Of a stretch of DNA of 64,000 nt, positions 1 to 11,764 are shown in pieces; positions within the stretch are counted from its first letter, which is position 1; the number at the start of each line of letters is the position of its first letter. This DNA comes from Turnera subulata (taxonomy: Eukaryota; Streptophyta; Magnoliopsida; Malpighiales; Passifloraceae). The stretch covers positions 142,552 to 206,551 of the forward strand of contig JAKUCV010001525.1 in the NCBI GenBank assembly GCA_028386065.3. The letters are read 5' to 3'. The position numbers and the translations under genes are program-made. The notes under the pieces are model-generated. The model was not told the DNA's origin, did no database searches, and saw only the letters and a list, made by a program, of their open reading frames with translations.

Positions 1-1065
1 TGCACATAAATTAATATGCAACTGATATGCTATACCGTAAAATATAATCCGACTCAGAAATCATCCCTGGTTATGTCTCGGATTATTTTACCATTATCAT
101 TATCATTCACCATTTATTTCATGTGTCAAAATAAGATACCATCTTATACCCCAGTTATAATCCCGGTATTATACCTTGATAATACCCTTTTCAAATTATT
201 TTTACTTAAAATTATTTTTCACAGCGCATATTCCTTTCCAGAAAAACATATATATATATATTCCTATTTATATAAATTATTGTCATTTTCATTTTCCCCT
301 CTTTTTTTTTATAGATATATCGGACTGGGCCAAAACTTAAAATTACTAACCCAGCCCAAAAAATTTCACTCAGCCCTTGGAGGTCCGGCCAACTGTTCCA
401 AAACAATAGGCCCAAGACAAGGCCCATCGTCATGGAACCAGCAGCCACAGCCCACCCTTGGGTTGTCTTCAACCTCGGGCTCACCTTGGTTGATCGACGG
501 CGAGGCGACGGAGCAACGCACGGATGGCTGCAGCTGCGGGTTTGGCGATGTGAGGGCGAGGGCGATGTTTGCAGTGGTCGCGCGAGACGGTGAAGGTGCA
601 GCCCGAGTTGCTGCAGCTTGGTCTGGTGGCTTTTGCAGCGAGGAACAGCGAGGAAGGAACGGTGGCGGCTGGACAGCGCGAGGCGTGAGCGGCCGACGGC
701 AACGAGAGGATGACACGGGCGGCGCGGTGTCGCTGAAGGCAGAAGAAGACGCGGCGGCTCGTGCACAGAAGGAGGCAGACCCGACTCGGCAGCAACGGGT
801 CGTCGGGTCACCTCGTCGGGTTTTCTTCCACTGGCGGCGCGTCCGGCAGCGGCTGCGGAAGCGGAAGACGGCGTCAGGTCGTCGATAGTGTGGGGAGGAC
901 GCCGGTGTGGGTGGTGGCGTGCATGGCGGCGCGAATCCGTTCCGCGTGAACAGTATACAAAGGTGACGGTTCTGTGTGTTTTTTTCTTTCTTTTCTAGTT
1001 TGCATTTCTTGGTTCCTCAGCTGGTTTTTTCTGCACTGGTAGAGTCGTTATCGTGCTTATAACGT
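1..1065 (-). mobile_element. Copia retrotransposon leader, inverted copy (copy C), cut by the window start
   Basis: This stretch is the reverse complement of 57210-58345 with high similarity, so it is another copy of the same element in opposite orientation; its body lies left of the window. The primer-binding-like motif (read on the minus strand as TTATAAGCACGA, 1051-1062) matches TTATCAGCACGA in the right copy (57216-57227). A GC-rich block at about 480-950 has open frames on both strands, but none resembles gag or pol, so I treat it as untranslated leader or captured filler. Assignment to copia follows from the right copy, which carries pol. Confidence 0.75.
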
Positions 1066-1250
1066 GTTAATAATAAAGTGTTTAATGAAGAGAAAAAGAG
1101 ATGAAGAAGGAAGGAAAGCAGAATAGAGGAGTGGAAGCAGGGAGCTCAATTCGTTCTATAATTCCAAAAACCCAGTACAAAATATATAGCGGGGGGTAGG
1201 TTAATAGTAGACATCCACAATATTCACGTTTTTTATAACACTTTCGGAAT
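1066..1250 (-). repeat. Probable LTR portion of copia copy C
   Basis: Sequence just outside the primer-binding-like motif continues to match the right-hand copy for a few dozen bases (a stretch reading TTCATTAA on the minus strand) and then diverges. Its outer end is not resolved. 1250-1430 holds no recognisable feature. Confidence 0.4.
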
Positions 1251-1429
1251 TATTTATAAGGGATCAAGTTCTATAGGTGGGCTTTTCAGGCTCATTGGGT
1301 TTGGCTCCTTCGTTGGGCTTGGACTCCAATGCTAGTGGGCTTGTTGGGTACATTCTAGTATATCAGTAACCCCTAAATGAGTGGACTATGACTATGCAGC
1401 TCGGGCATTTGAATTCCGAAGACGTTTGC

Positions 1430-1565
1430 ATAAATAGGATACCCTTTGGGGAAGATTGCCTTGTTAAAATCATATCAAGGAAAACCTATTGGCATAAAAA
1501 CCAGATGAAGGAAAAAAAGAATATAGTGCATATTCTTTTTTTGCCTCTTGCTGTCTTTTGAAATC
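1430..1565 (-). mobile_element. Copia 3' untranslated fragment
   Basis: The stretch with GCCTTGTTAAAA and AAGGAAAACC resembles 3940-4035, where the same motifs lie just downstream of a copia RNase H tail. It is therefore a second relic of that 3' region. No coding part is visible here. 1566-2030 is AT-rich with nothing recognisable. Confidence 0.5.
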
Positions 1566-2029
1566 TTAAATATGTTGTAATTCGATCCTTAATAGTCCCC
1601 AAAAGATTGTTTCTATAAACAATCAAATTTGGACTTAATTTTATCTTAGTTGGATTATGTTTCTGTTTGATTTAGTGAATTTTCACTTAGCAAAATAGAT
1701 CCCAACGCATGTTTATTATTTTTGGACTTTAATTTGATTAGTAAACTCACTAGATTAATTTCCATAGAGTACACACCTTAAAGCCTACTAGGACCATAAA
1801 TTTTGGCCCAAGAGATATTAGATTTTCGTGATTAAATTTTGATAAGAGAGTTTCCAAGTTTAGAGAAGGGAAAAAAAAAGGATAGAATTTAATGATTCCT
1901 TAGTGTGGGGAACAAGTTGGGGTGATTTAGGATGTTTATGTTGTAGATATTCAGTTCTTAATGAGTTAATTCATGCACATATCGAGAATGTAGTCGGAAT
2001 TAAAAGAACAGGATCCGAAATAAGAAAGA

Positions 2030-2800
2030 ACGACACTGGAAACCTATGTGGGCTGCCATAAGTGAAGCCCCGTCAAGCTATTGGCGGACAACCACGAAAG
2101 ACTGCCATCTCTGGGTGGTCTTGTAGCCCTGGGCACACAAAAATCTAAATTGCTTTTTTGTTCAATCCTAAGGCCTACCCTTTAGATTCTAGATCTAATC
2201 TGAGTCATTGATCATTCCTACAACTCTAGACTCTCTGAACACTATAAATAGATCCCTCCTCTTCAACTATAGAGGCATCAAATATTCTCCAAGATGCTCC
2301 CGCCTAAAGAAACTATGCTCTCTTTCCTCTTCAATTCTAATTTTTTTGTTTCCTTTCTAATCTCACGTGGGCCTTTCAAGGTAGAACCAAAGAGTGAAAA
2401 GACCGCAAATGCGATAGATGCACCGAAGCCGTGTTGAATGAAGAAGAAACAAGTCCAATAGTTAAGTACCTTCTCCCTTTTTGATTTTCTGCCAAGATTT
2501 TGTGATTGATGATGATAATCAACTGATTGTGATTGTTGTTTGAGTGAGGCCATATAGAACTACGTGGATTTTGATCTCGGTCGCAGGGTTACGTAGGCAG
2601 TCTCTCGCGGATTGAGATGCATACCTTCTTACCCGTGATGAGCCCCCAAGTTTGACACCTCTAGTTTATTTTTCAGTCCCTTTCAGTTTTAAGGAGCAAC
2701 GTGGGTTTTCCTAATTTTTTCCAATTTAATAAAATCCGAGTGGCGACTCTAGAAACATAGGTGTGAGAGGGCCATAGGAATATTCGATTAGATTTACAAG
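2030..2800 (+). mobile_element. Ty3/gypsy (Tat-like) LTR and leader remnant
   Basis: The motif ACGTAGGCAGTCTC at about 2593 and the primer-binding-like TGGCGACTC at 2742 are typical of the LTR/leader junction of Tat/Ogre-type gypsy elements; this is from family knowledge. A parallel pair of motifs occurs at about 24808 and 25102. No gag or pol coding is visible and the ends are not resolved. 2800-3180 is unassigned. Confidence 0.45.
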
Positions 2801-3186
2801 CTTCCTTCCCCTTTTGAAATCCCTCCTAAACAAAGGGGTTCCTAGATTTATTTCTCATCTTACGAGACAAGTTGGCTTGGTTTGAGCTTCTATTGTCTTT
2901 ATTGAACCTGTGCACTTGTTATTTTGTCGAATCTAGGAACCTGTGATTTTCGTTGGCTTTTTAGGTAATCAGAGGACAATTCTCACTTAGCCTTTAACAA
3001 ATCTATACTTTTTGAGACCTGATTAAGTTGATGAGGTTTTAAGAAACTACATTTTAATTTTATTTTAAACAAAATGCCACCATTTATCAGCAAACACTAT
3101 TTTTTTTATTTTGTTTTAAATTAAAGGTACCAAGATGGTGGACTTGAATAGATAATAATATGCAGTCGATATTGAAAGAGAATACT

Positions 3187-4290
3187 TTTGAGAAGAAATG
3201 ATCAGAGGAAATGATGATAGAACGAAAGGAGAAATATAAGAGCAAGGTTTTGAAAACCGGACCGGCCATTGAACCGGCGAAGGGGATGTTCAAGGAAAAC
3301 CGGGGTTCAACCGTTTTATTAAAATATATTAATTTTTTAAGAAAACAGTCAAAATATATTCATTATAATAATTTTATGGTCAAAATTGAAGTCATTCTCA
3401 ATATATACTAAAACTTATGTAAAGATAACACTAATTTGTAATAGTTTAGTTGGTTAATGACTTTAAATATTATTAGGAGGTCAAGGGTTCAAGTCTTACT
3501 CTCATCATTTTTAAAACTTTTAAATGAAAAAAAGAGGTTCAACCGGTAAAAACCGGCCGGTTCGTTAAAAACCGTAAAAATCGGCCGGTTCAAAACGGTT
3601 GTGTAACAGGGGGGTTTTTTCCAATGAACCGGACCGGGGCTTTGCTGAAAAGGCGGTTGAACCGGGTTAACCGGAGAACCGGTCCGGTTTTGATAACCTT
3701 GTATAAGAGAGAGAGGAGGGGATATCTTTATGTTGTTCTCCAATGATGAGATGATATAACTTTTTACATCATGCGCTATTTGTAGGCATATGGTGTTCTG
3801 AATACTAAAGGGTTAGGAATTCCTACATTTAATAGGGAATCCTAACATACATCCATTTGGAGTTAATTGATTGCATAACATACAATGCATTCATTTTTAC
3901 ATAACACTCCCCCTTGAATGTCATTGTATTGTAGGTAGAATATGCTTAGGGAAAACTGCCTCGTTAAAAACATTACCAAGGAAAACCCAGTGGGATAAAA
4001 ACTTGGTGAAGGAAAAAAGAGTGCAGTGCATATTCTACTCCCCCTCATTTTAGCCTTCCTTGATGTCTCGAAGTCGTCGCATGCCAAACTTCTTGATTAA
4101 CTTTTCAAAAGTTGAAGTGGGAAGTGATTTTGTAAATAAGTCTGCCAGGTTGTCACTTGAACGAATCTGTTGAACACTAATATCACCATTCTTTTGAAAT
4201 TCGTGAGTGAAAAAGAACTTTGGTTATATATGCTTCGTCCGATCGCCTTTGATATATCCTTCCCTCAATTGGGCAATGTAATCTAATTAT
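3187..4290 (-). mobile_element. Copia element 3' end (RNase H tail plus LTR), minus strand
   Basis: Read on the minus strand, 4290 to 4057 encodes the typical end of a copia polyprotein: DNLADLFTKSLPTSTFEKLI, then a stop after RLRDIKEG. A purine-rich tract (CAAGGGGGAG, minus strand) follows at 3907-3916, directly before an LTR starting TGTTATG at 3906. The LTR runs left and is split by a hAT MITE (3243-3701). The left LTR end is not resolved. The LTR start matches that of the copia relic at 36554-37752. Confidence 0.8.
3243..3701. mobile_element. hAT-type MITE, 459 bp, inside a copia LTR
   Basis: Imperfect terminal inverted repeats start CAAGGTT and run into AAAACCGGACCGG on both ends. The element is flanked by a perfect 8-bp target-site duplication TATAAGAG (3235-3242 and 3702-3709), as expected for hAT transposons. 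It has no transposase. The inner part is full of AACCGG repeats and holds a tRNA-like stretch at about 3445-3500 (TAGTTTAGTTGG, then GGTTCAAGTC). Confidence 0.9.
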
Positions 4291-4385
4291 TTTTCTCTTG
4301 TTGAGAAGAAATTATCACATTGTATGTAATGTGATAATTTGACATTTTTAAAGAAAATAGTATTTCTTTTTTAGAATGGATGCTT

Positions 4386-5660
4386 TCATAAATGAGAAAT
4401 ATGAGCTACATTAGAAAAAGCAACAGCCAAAATGGTCTGAGGAAAATGATCCAGTAGCACAGTTTCCTGGAAACAAAATTTCGCCAGTTGGGCTGTTTCA
4501 TGAGCTAGTACATTAGCATATCTCTTAGTGTGAGTAAATGAAACAGACTGTAAATTAGAGATGGCTCGTGGAACCTCTAGCAGAACTAGCCACAGATAAG
4601 TGTCCAACGCCTGAGGATAGTTGATGGCATGTATCACATTAAAACAATTAGATTCTATATCACAGTCCAAAAATCCCAAAGTTGCAGCTACCTGGATGCC
4701 AAAGAGTATGGCCTTGGATTTTGCCAATTCTACTGAGAGTTGAGGGCAGGTCCTTGTATGTGCCATTGCCAAAAGGTCGCATGTAGAGTCTCTAATCACA
4801 GCACCCAGGCCGCATCCTTCCTCACCGTAAATGCCTGCATCAACATTGATCTTGTACCTTCCCTCAGTTGGTGGCTACCAAGAAGGCCCAACCTTAGGTG
4901 CAGGACTCCCGGATACAGCTACCTGATGATTTGCGTTGACTGCCTGGTAATTATGAAATATGTTTTAGGAAATGCACATAATTTCATCTTCCGTCAAGGT
5001 CTTCGTTTGGAAATGAAGCAGGTTTCGGGAGTACCACAAACTCCAAGTGAGGACAGTCCAGAACTTGATGTTGTGTTGATCAAATTTGCTCCATATATGA
5101 TGAGCCATCCCTTCATGGTTGTCAACGGCCCAGTGAGTGCATCATTCGCCCCTGCAAGCTGCCAGACTATGCAAGATTTTCCACATTCAAGATATGCTCA
5201 CTAGATTCTTGAGCAGCGCCGCATCTCTGACATGCTTGGTCTAAGGTCAAACCTCTCCTGCATAAGTTGGATTTGGTAAGTAAACAATTGAGGAGTAAAT
5301 GCCAGATGAAGTGTCTAACCTTTGAGGGAGTGTCGAGGTTCCATATTTGGAGCCAGCAAACACCATTGACATTGTGGTATGAGCTGGTGCTTGCCACTTG
5401 TTCTTATTGTTTGGAAAATAGAAAGTGATAGGTTGACCTGAGTGTGATGTTTCCTCGTGTAGTGAAGGCCCAAAAAAGTGGATCCTTTACTGGCTGGTTG
5501 TTGATTGGTCGATGTAGTATCTGATCAGCTTGAAAAGGTAGGAAGTGGCTCCTTATGACCAACTCATTCCATTTTCTTTCATCCGGGAGGAAAAGGTCAC
5601 TAACAATACTAAGAGAGTCTAATCCCGGGTTGGGACTCCATAATCTGTCACACCATGTAG
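4386..5660 (-). mobile_element. L1-type LINE 3' part (zinc-binding RT tail and RNase H), decayed
   Basis: Minus-strand frames give, in order, a WxxIWxLxxPSKVRHFIW segment followed by CQRCG and a shortened SEHIL motif (reverse-transcriptase zinc-binding domain, about 5390-5170), then an RNase H-like domain (4799-4386) with the usual acidic and NVLAHE-type residues. Upstream, at about 5650-5400, the spacer typical of these elements is visible. Stops and frameshifts separate the parts, so it is dead. No clear TSD was found. Confidence 0.75.
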
Positions 5661-7127
5661 ATAAGCGATAAGGCTTCTAGGATGGGATTCAATGGTATTT
5701 ATGTTATAGTGTTGGGTACCAATAAGCTTTATAGAGGTATATCAATGTTCTTGTCACTCATTAGTACTTGTGAGAGGTGTGTGATCTCAAATTTGAATCC
5801 CACCTTCATGAATAGGATTATTTTGGAAAGAAGTATAATTTATTAATTTTATCAAATTAATGTCGGACTTTATTAACAAATAAGTAGATCGATTAAAATT
5901 TGCCTTGGCATTGACCAAGGCCGCTCTGGTTCCATGCAGGTTTTGAGTTGTGGGATTGGGTAGAATAGTGATGTATATGAATAAATAAATAAATAAAATC
6001 TGAAGGTATAGAATGGAATTGTAAATTTGGGAACAACAAAGCGTTAATGATGACTTCAGAAGTGTTGTTAGAGATTTGATTGCGAGGGAAGGAGATGAGT
6101 GGAGTAGGTAAGGAATTGTTGTTTGTTGATGAAGTGTGCTGTTTTGCATTATAATCAGTTTAATTTCGTGGAACATTGGAGAACTTGGGTCAACAATCAC
6201 GCATAATCAACTCAAGGACATTACGAACCAATGTGAGGTGAATCTTGTAATCATATGTTAAACAACGTTGAGAGGGATTGACATGAGGTGATAGAAGAGC
6301 TTGATCTAAAGGCAGAGAGCCAGAATTTGAATGTTGAGAAAATCAAGGTCCATAATGGGGCTTATGCAGTATCTTAAAAAATTGAAATAGAGAGAGGCCT
6401 TTTGGAGGCAGAAGTCGAGAATAAGGTGCCTTAAACTAGGTGACCATAACATTGGGCCTAATTCAAGATTTAATTTAATGTCGATATACACAGACCCATT
6501 ACTTTATTTAGTGGATTATATTGCTATTTCAGAGCCTAAGGCTGATTTATTTGATTTGTAAACTTTAATTTGGCATTATAATCCAATAGAGTAATTAGTA
6601 GATCATCTATATACTTAGGCCCAGTCGTAGGACGAATTTTCAGACTCAATAATACCATAGTTTTTTGAATTCGAGCCCCATTAAAATCTAAATGTTATTC
6701 TGCCTTTTTTTGTTGTTGTTATTTTGGGCATGAAAGGAACTTTGATTGATTTGCTTGGAGTGGAGATTAAGCAATTGAGAAAATAGACAAATTGGAGGTC
6801 TCTCGTGCTTAATTGTATGTAAAGGAATCGTGGTAAAGAAAAAATCTCGAAAAGGAAAGGAGTAGAAAAAATAAGAAAACTAAAGTTTATAGTCCATGCT
6901 CCGGTGGTCATGTAGGAAAACCACCAGCCCTGTGGCGGTCATGGAATAAGACCACAAGGACATGGCGGTGGGCTCATGGCGATAAGACTGTCACTATTTC
7001 GGAACTTAATCATAACCCACAACTTTTTTCTAATGTGTCGGGGCCTGATAACTATGCTCAGACTACAGTTACTCGGTTAGCTTGTTCACTAGCATGGCCT
7101 CCTCTCAACTCTTTAATAAAATCGAAC
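5661..7127. other. Intergenic, no gene recognised
   Basis: AT-rich sequence with short open frames lacking any family signature. A B-box-like GAATCCCACC at about 5797 hints at a SINE, but I could not find an A box or TSD. A short AAAT repeat lies at about 5980-5997. Confidence 0.5.
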
Positions 7128-7129
7128 TA

Positions 7130-7389
7130 CTCCCTCTGTTTCGTAATATAAAACATTTAAGACTTTTCATTCTATTTGAAAATATAAAACATAGTTATAC
7201 TTTCAAAGAGTATTAAATTCATTTGTTTCATATTTATCCTTTATTTATTTCATGTCTATCCTTTATTTATTAAATTAAAGGTGAATTTGATAAATTGAGT
7301 AATAAAAATTAATAAGATTAACTCTATTTAATGAGTTTTTTAAAGGGTGTGCAAATAGCTTAAACGTCTTATATAATGGAACAAGGGAG
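7130..7389. mobile_element. Stowaway-type MITE, 260 bp
   Basis: The ends read CTCCCTCTGTTTC and, on the other strand, CTCCCTTGTTCC, the classic Stowaway (Tc1/mariner) terminal repeat. The element is flanked by TA at 7128-7129 and 7390-7391. It is non-coding. Confidence 0.85.
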
Positions 7390-7715
7390 TACTTATAAGA
7401 AAAACAAAGACCTCATCTCTACCAAGTTTTAGGGCAAAATTTCTGAAATTAAGAGATTAGGGAAATCAAGTAAGTGCAGTGACACTTATCTATCCACGGA
7501 AAATTACATTAGGATTTGTGAAACAATTTTCCAGATATACTGGCAACAAAAAAAATTACATTGGGAATTGAAAACATCAATCAATTATTTTTTTGCTTAA
7601 TTAACCCCACTACTATAATTACATGTGTTTACGCTTACTTCTATATAATCTCAATTTGATTCGTTCTATTCTAACCGCTAACATTTTTGGCACTTATGTT
7701 TTTGATTGATTTGTT

Positions 7716-7830
7716 TTTTTGGTTACATCAAGAATCCTAATCTAAACCAATTAACACTGTCGTGTTCGAACCCACGACCATTAACCCCACAAACCGTGGG
7801 AGGTGCCAATGCGACCACACGTCGCAGGCT
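7716..7830 (-). mobile_element. tRNA-derived SINE, 115 bp
   Basis: On the minus strand there is an A-box-like TGGTCGCATTGG followed by a B-box-like GGTTCGAACAC, then an A-rich tail (plus-strand T run next to 7716). An 11-bp TSD with one mismatch, ATTGATTYGTT, flanks it (7705-7715 and 7831-7841). The box layout and tail fit a Pol III-derived plant SINE. Confidence 0.75.
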
Positions 7831-8069
7831 ATTGATTCGTTATATAATCATCTCTTCTATACATAATTAAGAAGGTCAAAGGTATCTCCCGCAAAATTAA
7901 TCCAAATTTGGAACTTAAAATTTGATTATGATTCTAAGTGCTACGCTGACTAGCTAAACCTTAAAGAGTAGTTCCCGCAAAATCCAAATTTGGATGTAAT
8001 AAGGTTTTATTTCAATTCAGTCCAAATACAACAAGGCTTTATTTCTTTGGAAAAACCAACAATTCATCC

Positions 8070-8077
8070 TATAAAAG
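8070..8077 (+). promoter_or_regulatory. TATA box of the tetraspanin gene
   Basis: TATAAAAG lies about 90 bp before the chosen ATG at 8160, a normal distance for a plant gene with a short 5' leader. Confidence 0.65.
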
Positions 8078-8159
8078 CAGATATTCCTCCAAATTTCCTC
8101 TATAATATTTCTCTCACGCCCTTTTAGTTTTGGGTTCTCTCGTCGTTATTATCATCGCC

Positions 8160-9024
8160 ATGGGTAGAGTTATAAGCAACACCGTATTTGGTATCCTAAA
8201 TTTGGGATTACTCTTAATTGGCATGGTTTTTCTGGGCCGCGGTATTGATTTATACGTGAGAGTAGGTAGCTTATGCCAAACATCCCTCACAACCCCTTTA
8301 CTCATAGTGGGTGACATCATCTTTGGCATGTCCTTGCTAGGGTTTGTTGCCTCCGCCTCCAACAAAAACAGTATCATCCTAAAAACTTACTTCTCCCTTA
8401 TGTCCTTGCTGATCCTTGGCCTGATTGGCTTCACCGTTTTTGTGTTCCTGGTCTCCAACGAGAGTGTGGGGAACGCAGGCAAAGGGTATTTCAGCAACTG
8501 GTTGGCTAATCAATTTGTTAAGAAAAAATGGGATGCCATTGTCACTTGTCTGACTGACACTGAAGTTTGCAGTGGTCCTAGCCACAAATTTCATCATCAG
8601 GTACTCCTCGATCTTTATTTCCTTCTGGTTTTCGTATCTTTTCCTCTTAGCCTCTTCTTTCTGCTCGAAACCTTAATTCCATATCCACATGCATTCTATT
8701 TCTATATCATACGTAATACATATGTGTTTTTTTTTTTGTGTTAATTTGCAGTGTTGCGGGGCACCGAAAGAGTGCTTACATCTGTGGGATATACTATCTG
8801 AAGACATAATTAATAATTATTGTCCAGACATTATCTATGATCCCTATGAGGGGGAATGCTACAGCTGTACTAAATGCCAGGCTGGATTTCTAGAAGACGT
8901 AAGGAACCAGTGGGGAATCATGGCTATGGAGCTTTTATGCATAACGGTGTTCACCATCACCGTCTTCTACGTTGCGCTATTCGCCATGAGGATGCACCGG
9001 AAGATCAATTTATTAGGGTGGTGA
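8160..9024 (+). CDS. Tetraspanin, TET8-like (two exons)
   Basis: Exons are 8160-8600 and 8752-9024, with a GT-AG intron 8601-8751; the junction is in phase and the product is 237 aa. Four membrane segments are visible (about residues 7-27, 45-66, 74-98, 205-228). The large extracellular loop holds the hallmark CCG (148-150) plus further Cys at 130, 137, 155, 171, 183, 186 and 189. The end of that loop, with a CxxCxxC set, and GYFSNWL before it match the plant TET8/TET9 group. These proteins organise plasma-membrane and exosome microdomains and pair with other tetraspanins. At 237 aa it is shorter than the usual roughly 270 aa, with the loss between Cys137 and CCG. The ATG at 8160 is chosen because it starts right before TM1 and follows the TATA box. 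Confidence 0.9.
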
Positions 9025-10320
9025 CCATATATTAGCACTAGAAAGAAAACTTTATGAGCTAGTGAAGCACTGATTATTTAAGCCCAATCTTAATTTATTG
9101 TTTTGGAAGACAGCGTTCTAGCTAGTCATGCTTTTTGTTTTTTTTTTTTCACGTAATAATCAGGCATATATTTTGTTTTTTAGATTAAGTATATTTGCAA
9201 ATATATACTACTCCCTCTATCCCAAGGGTGCCAGGTTTATGCATACTTTTTTTGAAGACAGGTTTATGCATACTTAATAAGAAAATTAAGTATTAACGTT
9301 GAGGAGAAAACATGACTAATAAATCATCCAATATGGGAAAGAATAAATTTGAAAAGAGATGGTAGGATATAACAATTTTTTTTTCCCATTATGGGAGCTT
9401 AATCATCCCATTTTTTTCTCAATTTTTTTCTCCCAAAATTGATTGTTTAATTATAACGACTTAGTTATACCATGACAAATAAATATTGCAACCAAAAGCT
9501 AACTCATCATTGAGGCCCAAGATTGGTTTCTCTATAAAATTTATTCATTCTTTTTATATACAGGTCATATGAAACAAAATTAAAAACTGATAGTTAAATT
9601 ACGCTTGATTCAGTGTTGGCTGATCAAGATGAGAAAAGAATAATAGTTTTGCTGCAAATTAGTAGATCGATCATGGTTCTAATACGCTGATGTCGTGATT
9701 GGTTTTTGTAGCTTGTGATTTAAATGTTGGGATGTACTTAGTTTAATATGCATGGTTTAAACTAATGCATTAGCACTAGATAACGTTATGAAGGGAATAA
9801 TCACATTTTTCATTCCTTTATTTGCCATTTATAATATTTTTCATCTTTTTGTTGCAAAACACACACATTACATTCGGGGACATTTTTTATTTTTCTCTTT
9901 GGGAGCAATTTTGAACGTGTGAAGATTAGTGATGCTTAAAATTACCCACTGCATGCTCACCATTACTGTGGCACAACATATACAAAGATAATGCCGTTGC
10001 GAATATTATTTCACAATAAATTTATTCTTGGGGATTTCAAGTTTTTTTCCATTTTGGAGATACAGATATGCACATTTTTATTGGAATGATCATGGCAATA
10101 TTAACTCTTTGGTTTTATCTCGAAATTCAATGCTATTTATTGCAATATTAATTGCCATCTGTTACTAACTACCGAGAATTGAATTATTCTCCCTCGGGAA
10201 GAAAAGTTCCATATTCTGATAGATAATCCATACAACCTCATAGACTGTGGATTTCTTTTTTGTTTTTTCTGATAAAAGATTCTGAAATCTTCATTCCATC
10301 AACTATTCAAAAGAAAGAAT
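9025..10320. other. Intergenic; one Stowaway-like end
   Basis: AT-rich. A single Stowaway-like end, CTCCCTCTATCCC, lies at about 9212, but no matching right end was found. Nothing else is recognised. Confidence 0.5.
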
Positions 10321-10430
10321 TTGGAAAAAACAAAGATAAGAGATAAAGATAGAGAACAGAAGGAATATTGAAAAGACCAAATGAGAAAAAAAAAAGAAAA
10401 ACTAAACTACAGGTGGCTAGTACTATGTAC

Positions 10431-10690
10431 CTTTGCTCTTCATCAATGCAGTTGTAGCCTTTGTTACTGGCTCCAGCTTGTCTGTAGTTAGGCAAGGGGA
10501 TTTCTCTAGCTTCGATTTGCCTCAAATCTTCAACCAGCATCTCATAATGCCTCTTAACCTCCTCGACACTTTTGCCACCCACAGCCCTAGCTAGATGGAC
10601 CCAGCGATCAGGGGTGTCCTTGTCATGCATGGCCAAAGCATTCTCAAACAATTTGTTTTGCTTTGGTGTCCATGTCGAGTTCGAGGCCAT
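10431..10690 (-). CDS. RADIALIS-like single-MYB/SANT protein, first exon
   Basis: The ATG is at 10690-10688, followed by [19 protein letters not shown] and one SANT domain with the spaced Trp residues, then DTPDRW, AVGGKS and EEVKRHYE. This is the signature of the RADIALIS/RSM family of small nuclear proteins, which in other plants counteract MYB partners in flower and organ patterning. The exon ends at CAAAG with a GT donor (plus-strand 10430), after 86 codons. The family usually has a short second exon. One candidate acceptor lies near plus-strand 10275, but I could not confirm it, so the C-terminus is open. A longer upstream reading in the same frame is unlikely because this Met is the family start. 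Confidence 0.85.
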
Positions 10691-10798
10691 GGAGGCTAAT
10701 GATATATAGAGAGATATAGGGGGCGGGGGCTTGGCTAGAAGTTGTGGAGAAAGAAAGGAAGTGTATGTGCTATGATAAGCATGGGGTGTGAGCTGCAG

Positions 10799-10808
10799 GT
10801 ATTTATAG
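10799..10808 (-). promoter_or_regulatory. TATA box of the RADIALIS-like gene
   Basis: On the minus strand the motif reads CTATAAATAC, about 110 bp upstream of the ATG at 10690. Confidence 0.65.
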
Positions 10809-11349
10809 TTGGGAGAGAGGGAGAGAAAGCAGAAATTGGTGATCACACAGTGGGCTGTCGTTGCTTTCCTTGCAAAAAACTGTGGGACCTGGTTAGAATC
10901 TACATGGTTTCACTTTGCTTTCTTGATTTTAAAATTAAAAAAAAAAATCATCATGGAATTAAAGAAATGAACTTGCAACATTTAGTACTGCCAAGTGTTA
11001 ATCCATGTGCTGAAAAGTAAAAACTACAATTTTTTGCTTAGATTGGAATACATGCCTTGGCTTAAGGTATTGGCACTAAGCAAAATCACAAATTAAACAC
11101 TAGTTTGGAGGATGATTAAAGTAATCAAACTTGAATAATGAATAAACAATTGAGGTTCTCTAGATTTACAAAATTAGAATGCTACGTAATACATCTTTAA
11201 TTGAAATAGAAATAATTTACCTCATGTCTTGTTGTGTTTATGCAAAAATTGTCCTTTTTTATTTAATTCTTTGATGATTATTTTGTCTTGCATATAGCTA
11301 ATCAAAATTTGTTGCTTTTAAAAGTGGGTGGGTAAATCCAATTTCTATT

Positions 11350-11725
11350 TGCACAAAGACTATAAAAAGACTGCAGAGTTCTTGTGAGATACAATACATA
11401 TATTAATAGTGCGTATACAGACTTGCTTACATTAAAAAAGTTGATGAGATCGAGTACGTTAATAGTACTAGTATGATCGCACACAAATTTGTTTATAGTA
11501 AAAAAACTGATAGGATCAAGTACATTAATAGTACTACTGGTATGATTGCACACAGATTTGTCTATAGTAAAAAGACTACAAAGTTATGATGGGATTCGAA
11601 ACATTAAAAGTAGTATCATCACAGATAGACTTGTTTTATAGTAAAAAGACTAAGGAGTTATGATGGGATCCAGAACATTGATAACGGTAGTATGACTGCA
11701 CACAGATTTGTTTATAGTAGATGCA
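11350..11725 (+). repeat. Tandem repeat, about five units of 65-76 bp
   Basis: The phrases TATAGTAAAAAGACT, then GATGGGAT and GCACACAGATTTG recur about every 70 bp (starts near 11353, 11430, 11493, 11562, 11636 and a partial at 11712). Units have diverged. Non-coding. Confidence 0.75.
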
Positions 11726-11764
11726 CAATGTGGACGCTTATATATGAGTTTTTGGCTTTTTTAT

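Noticed and set aside
16..949. Several 60-290-codon frames in the GC-rich copia leader (also 57219-57901)
   Set aside because: Frames are open on both strands because of high G+C, differ between the two copies and show no domain.
3445..3500. Possible tRNA gene
   Set aside because: Only A- and B-box-like pieces; no cloverleaf, and it lies inside a hAT MITE.
4740..5204. 154-codon plus-strand frame
   Set aside because: Antisense to the LINE RNase H region.
5720..5810. SINE candidate with a B-box-like GAATCCCACC
   Set aside because: No A box, tail or TSD could be found.
9212..9470. Second Stowaway MITE
   Set aside because: Only the left end is visible; no inverted partner or TA pair.
10200..10290. 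Second exon of the RADIALIS-like gene
   Set aside because: A candidate acceptor exists near 10275 but the resulting tail does not match the family well enough to annotate.
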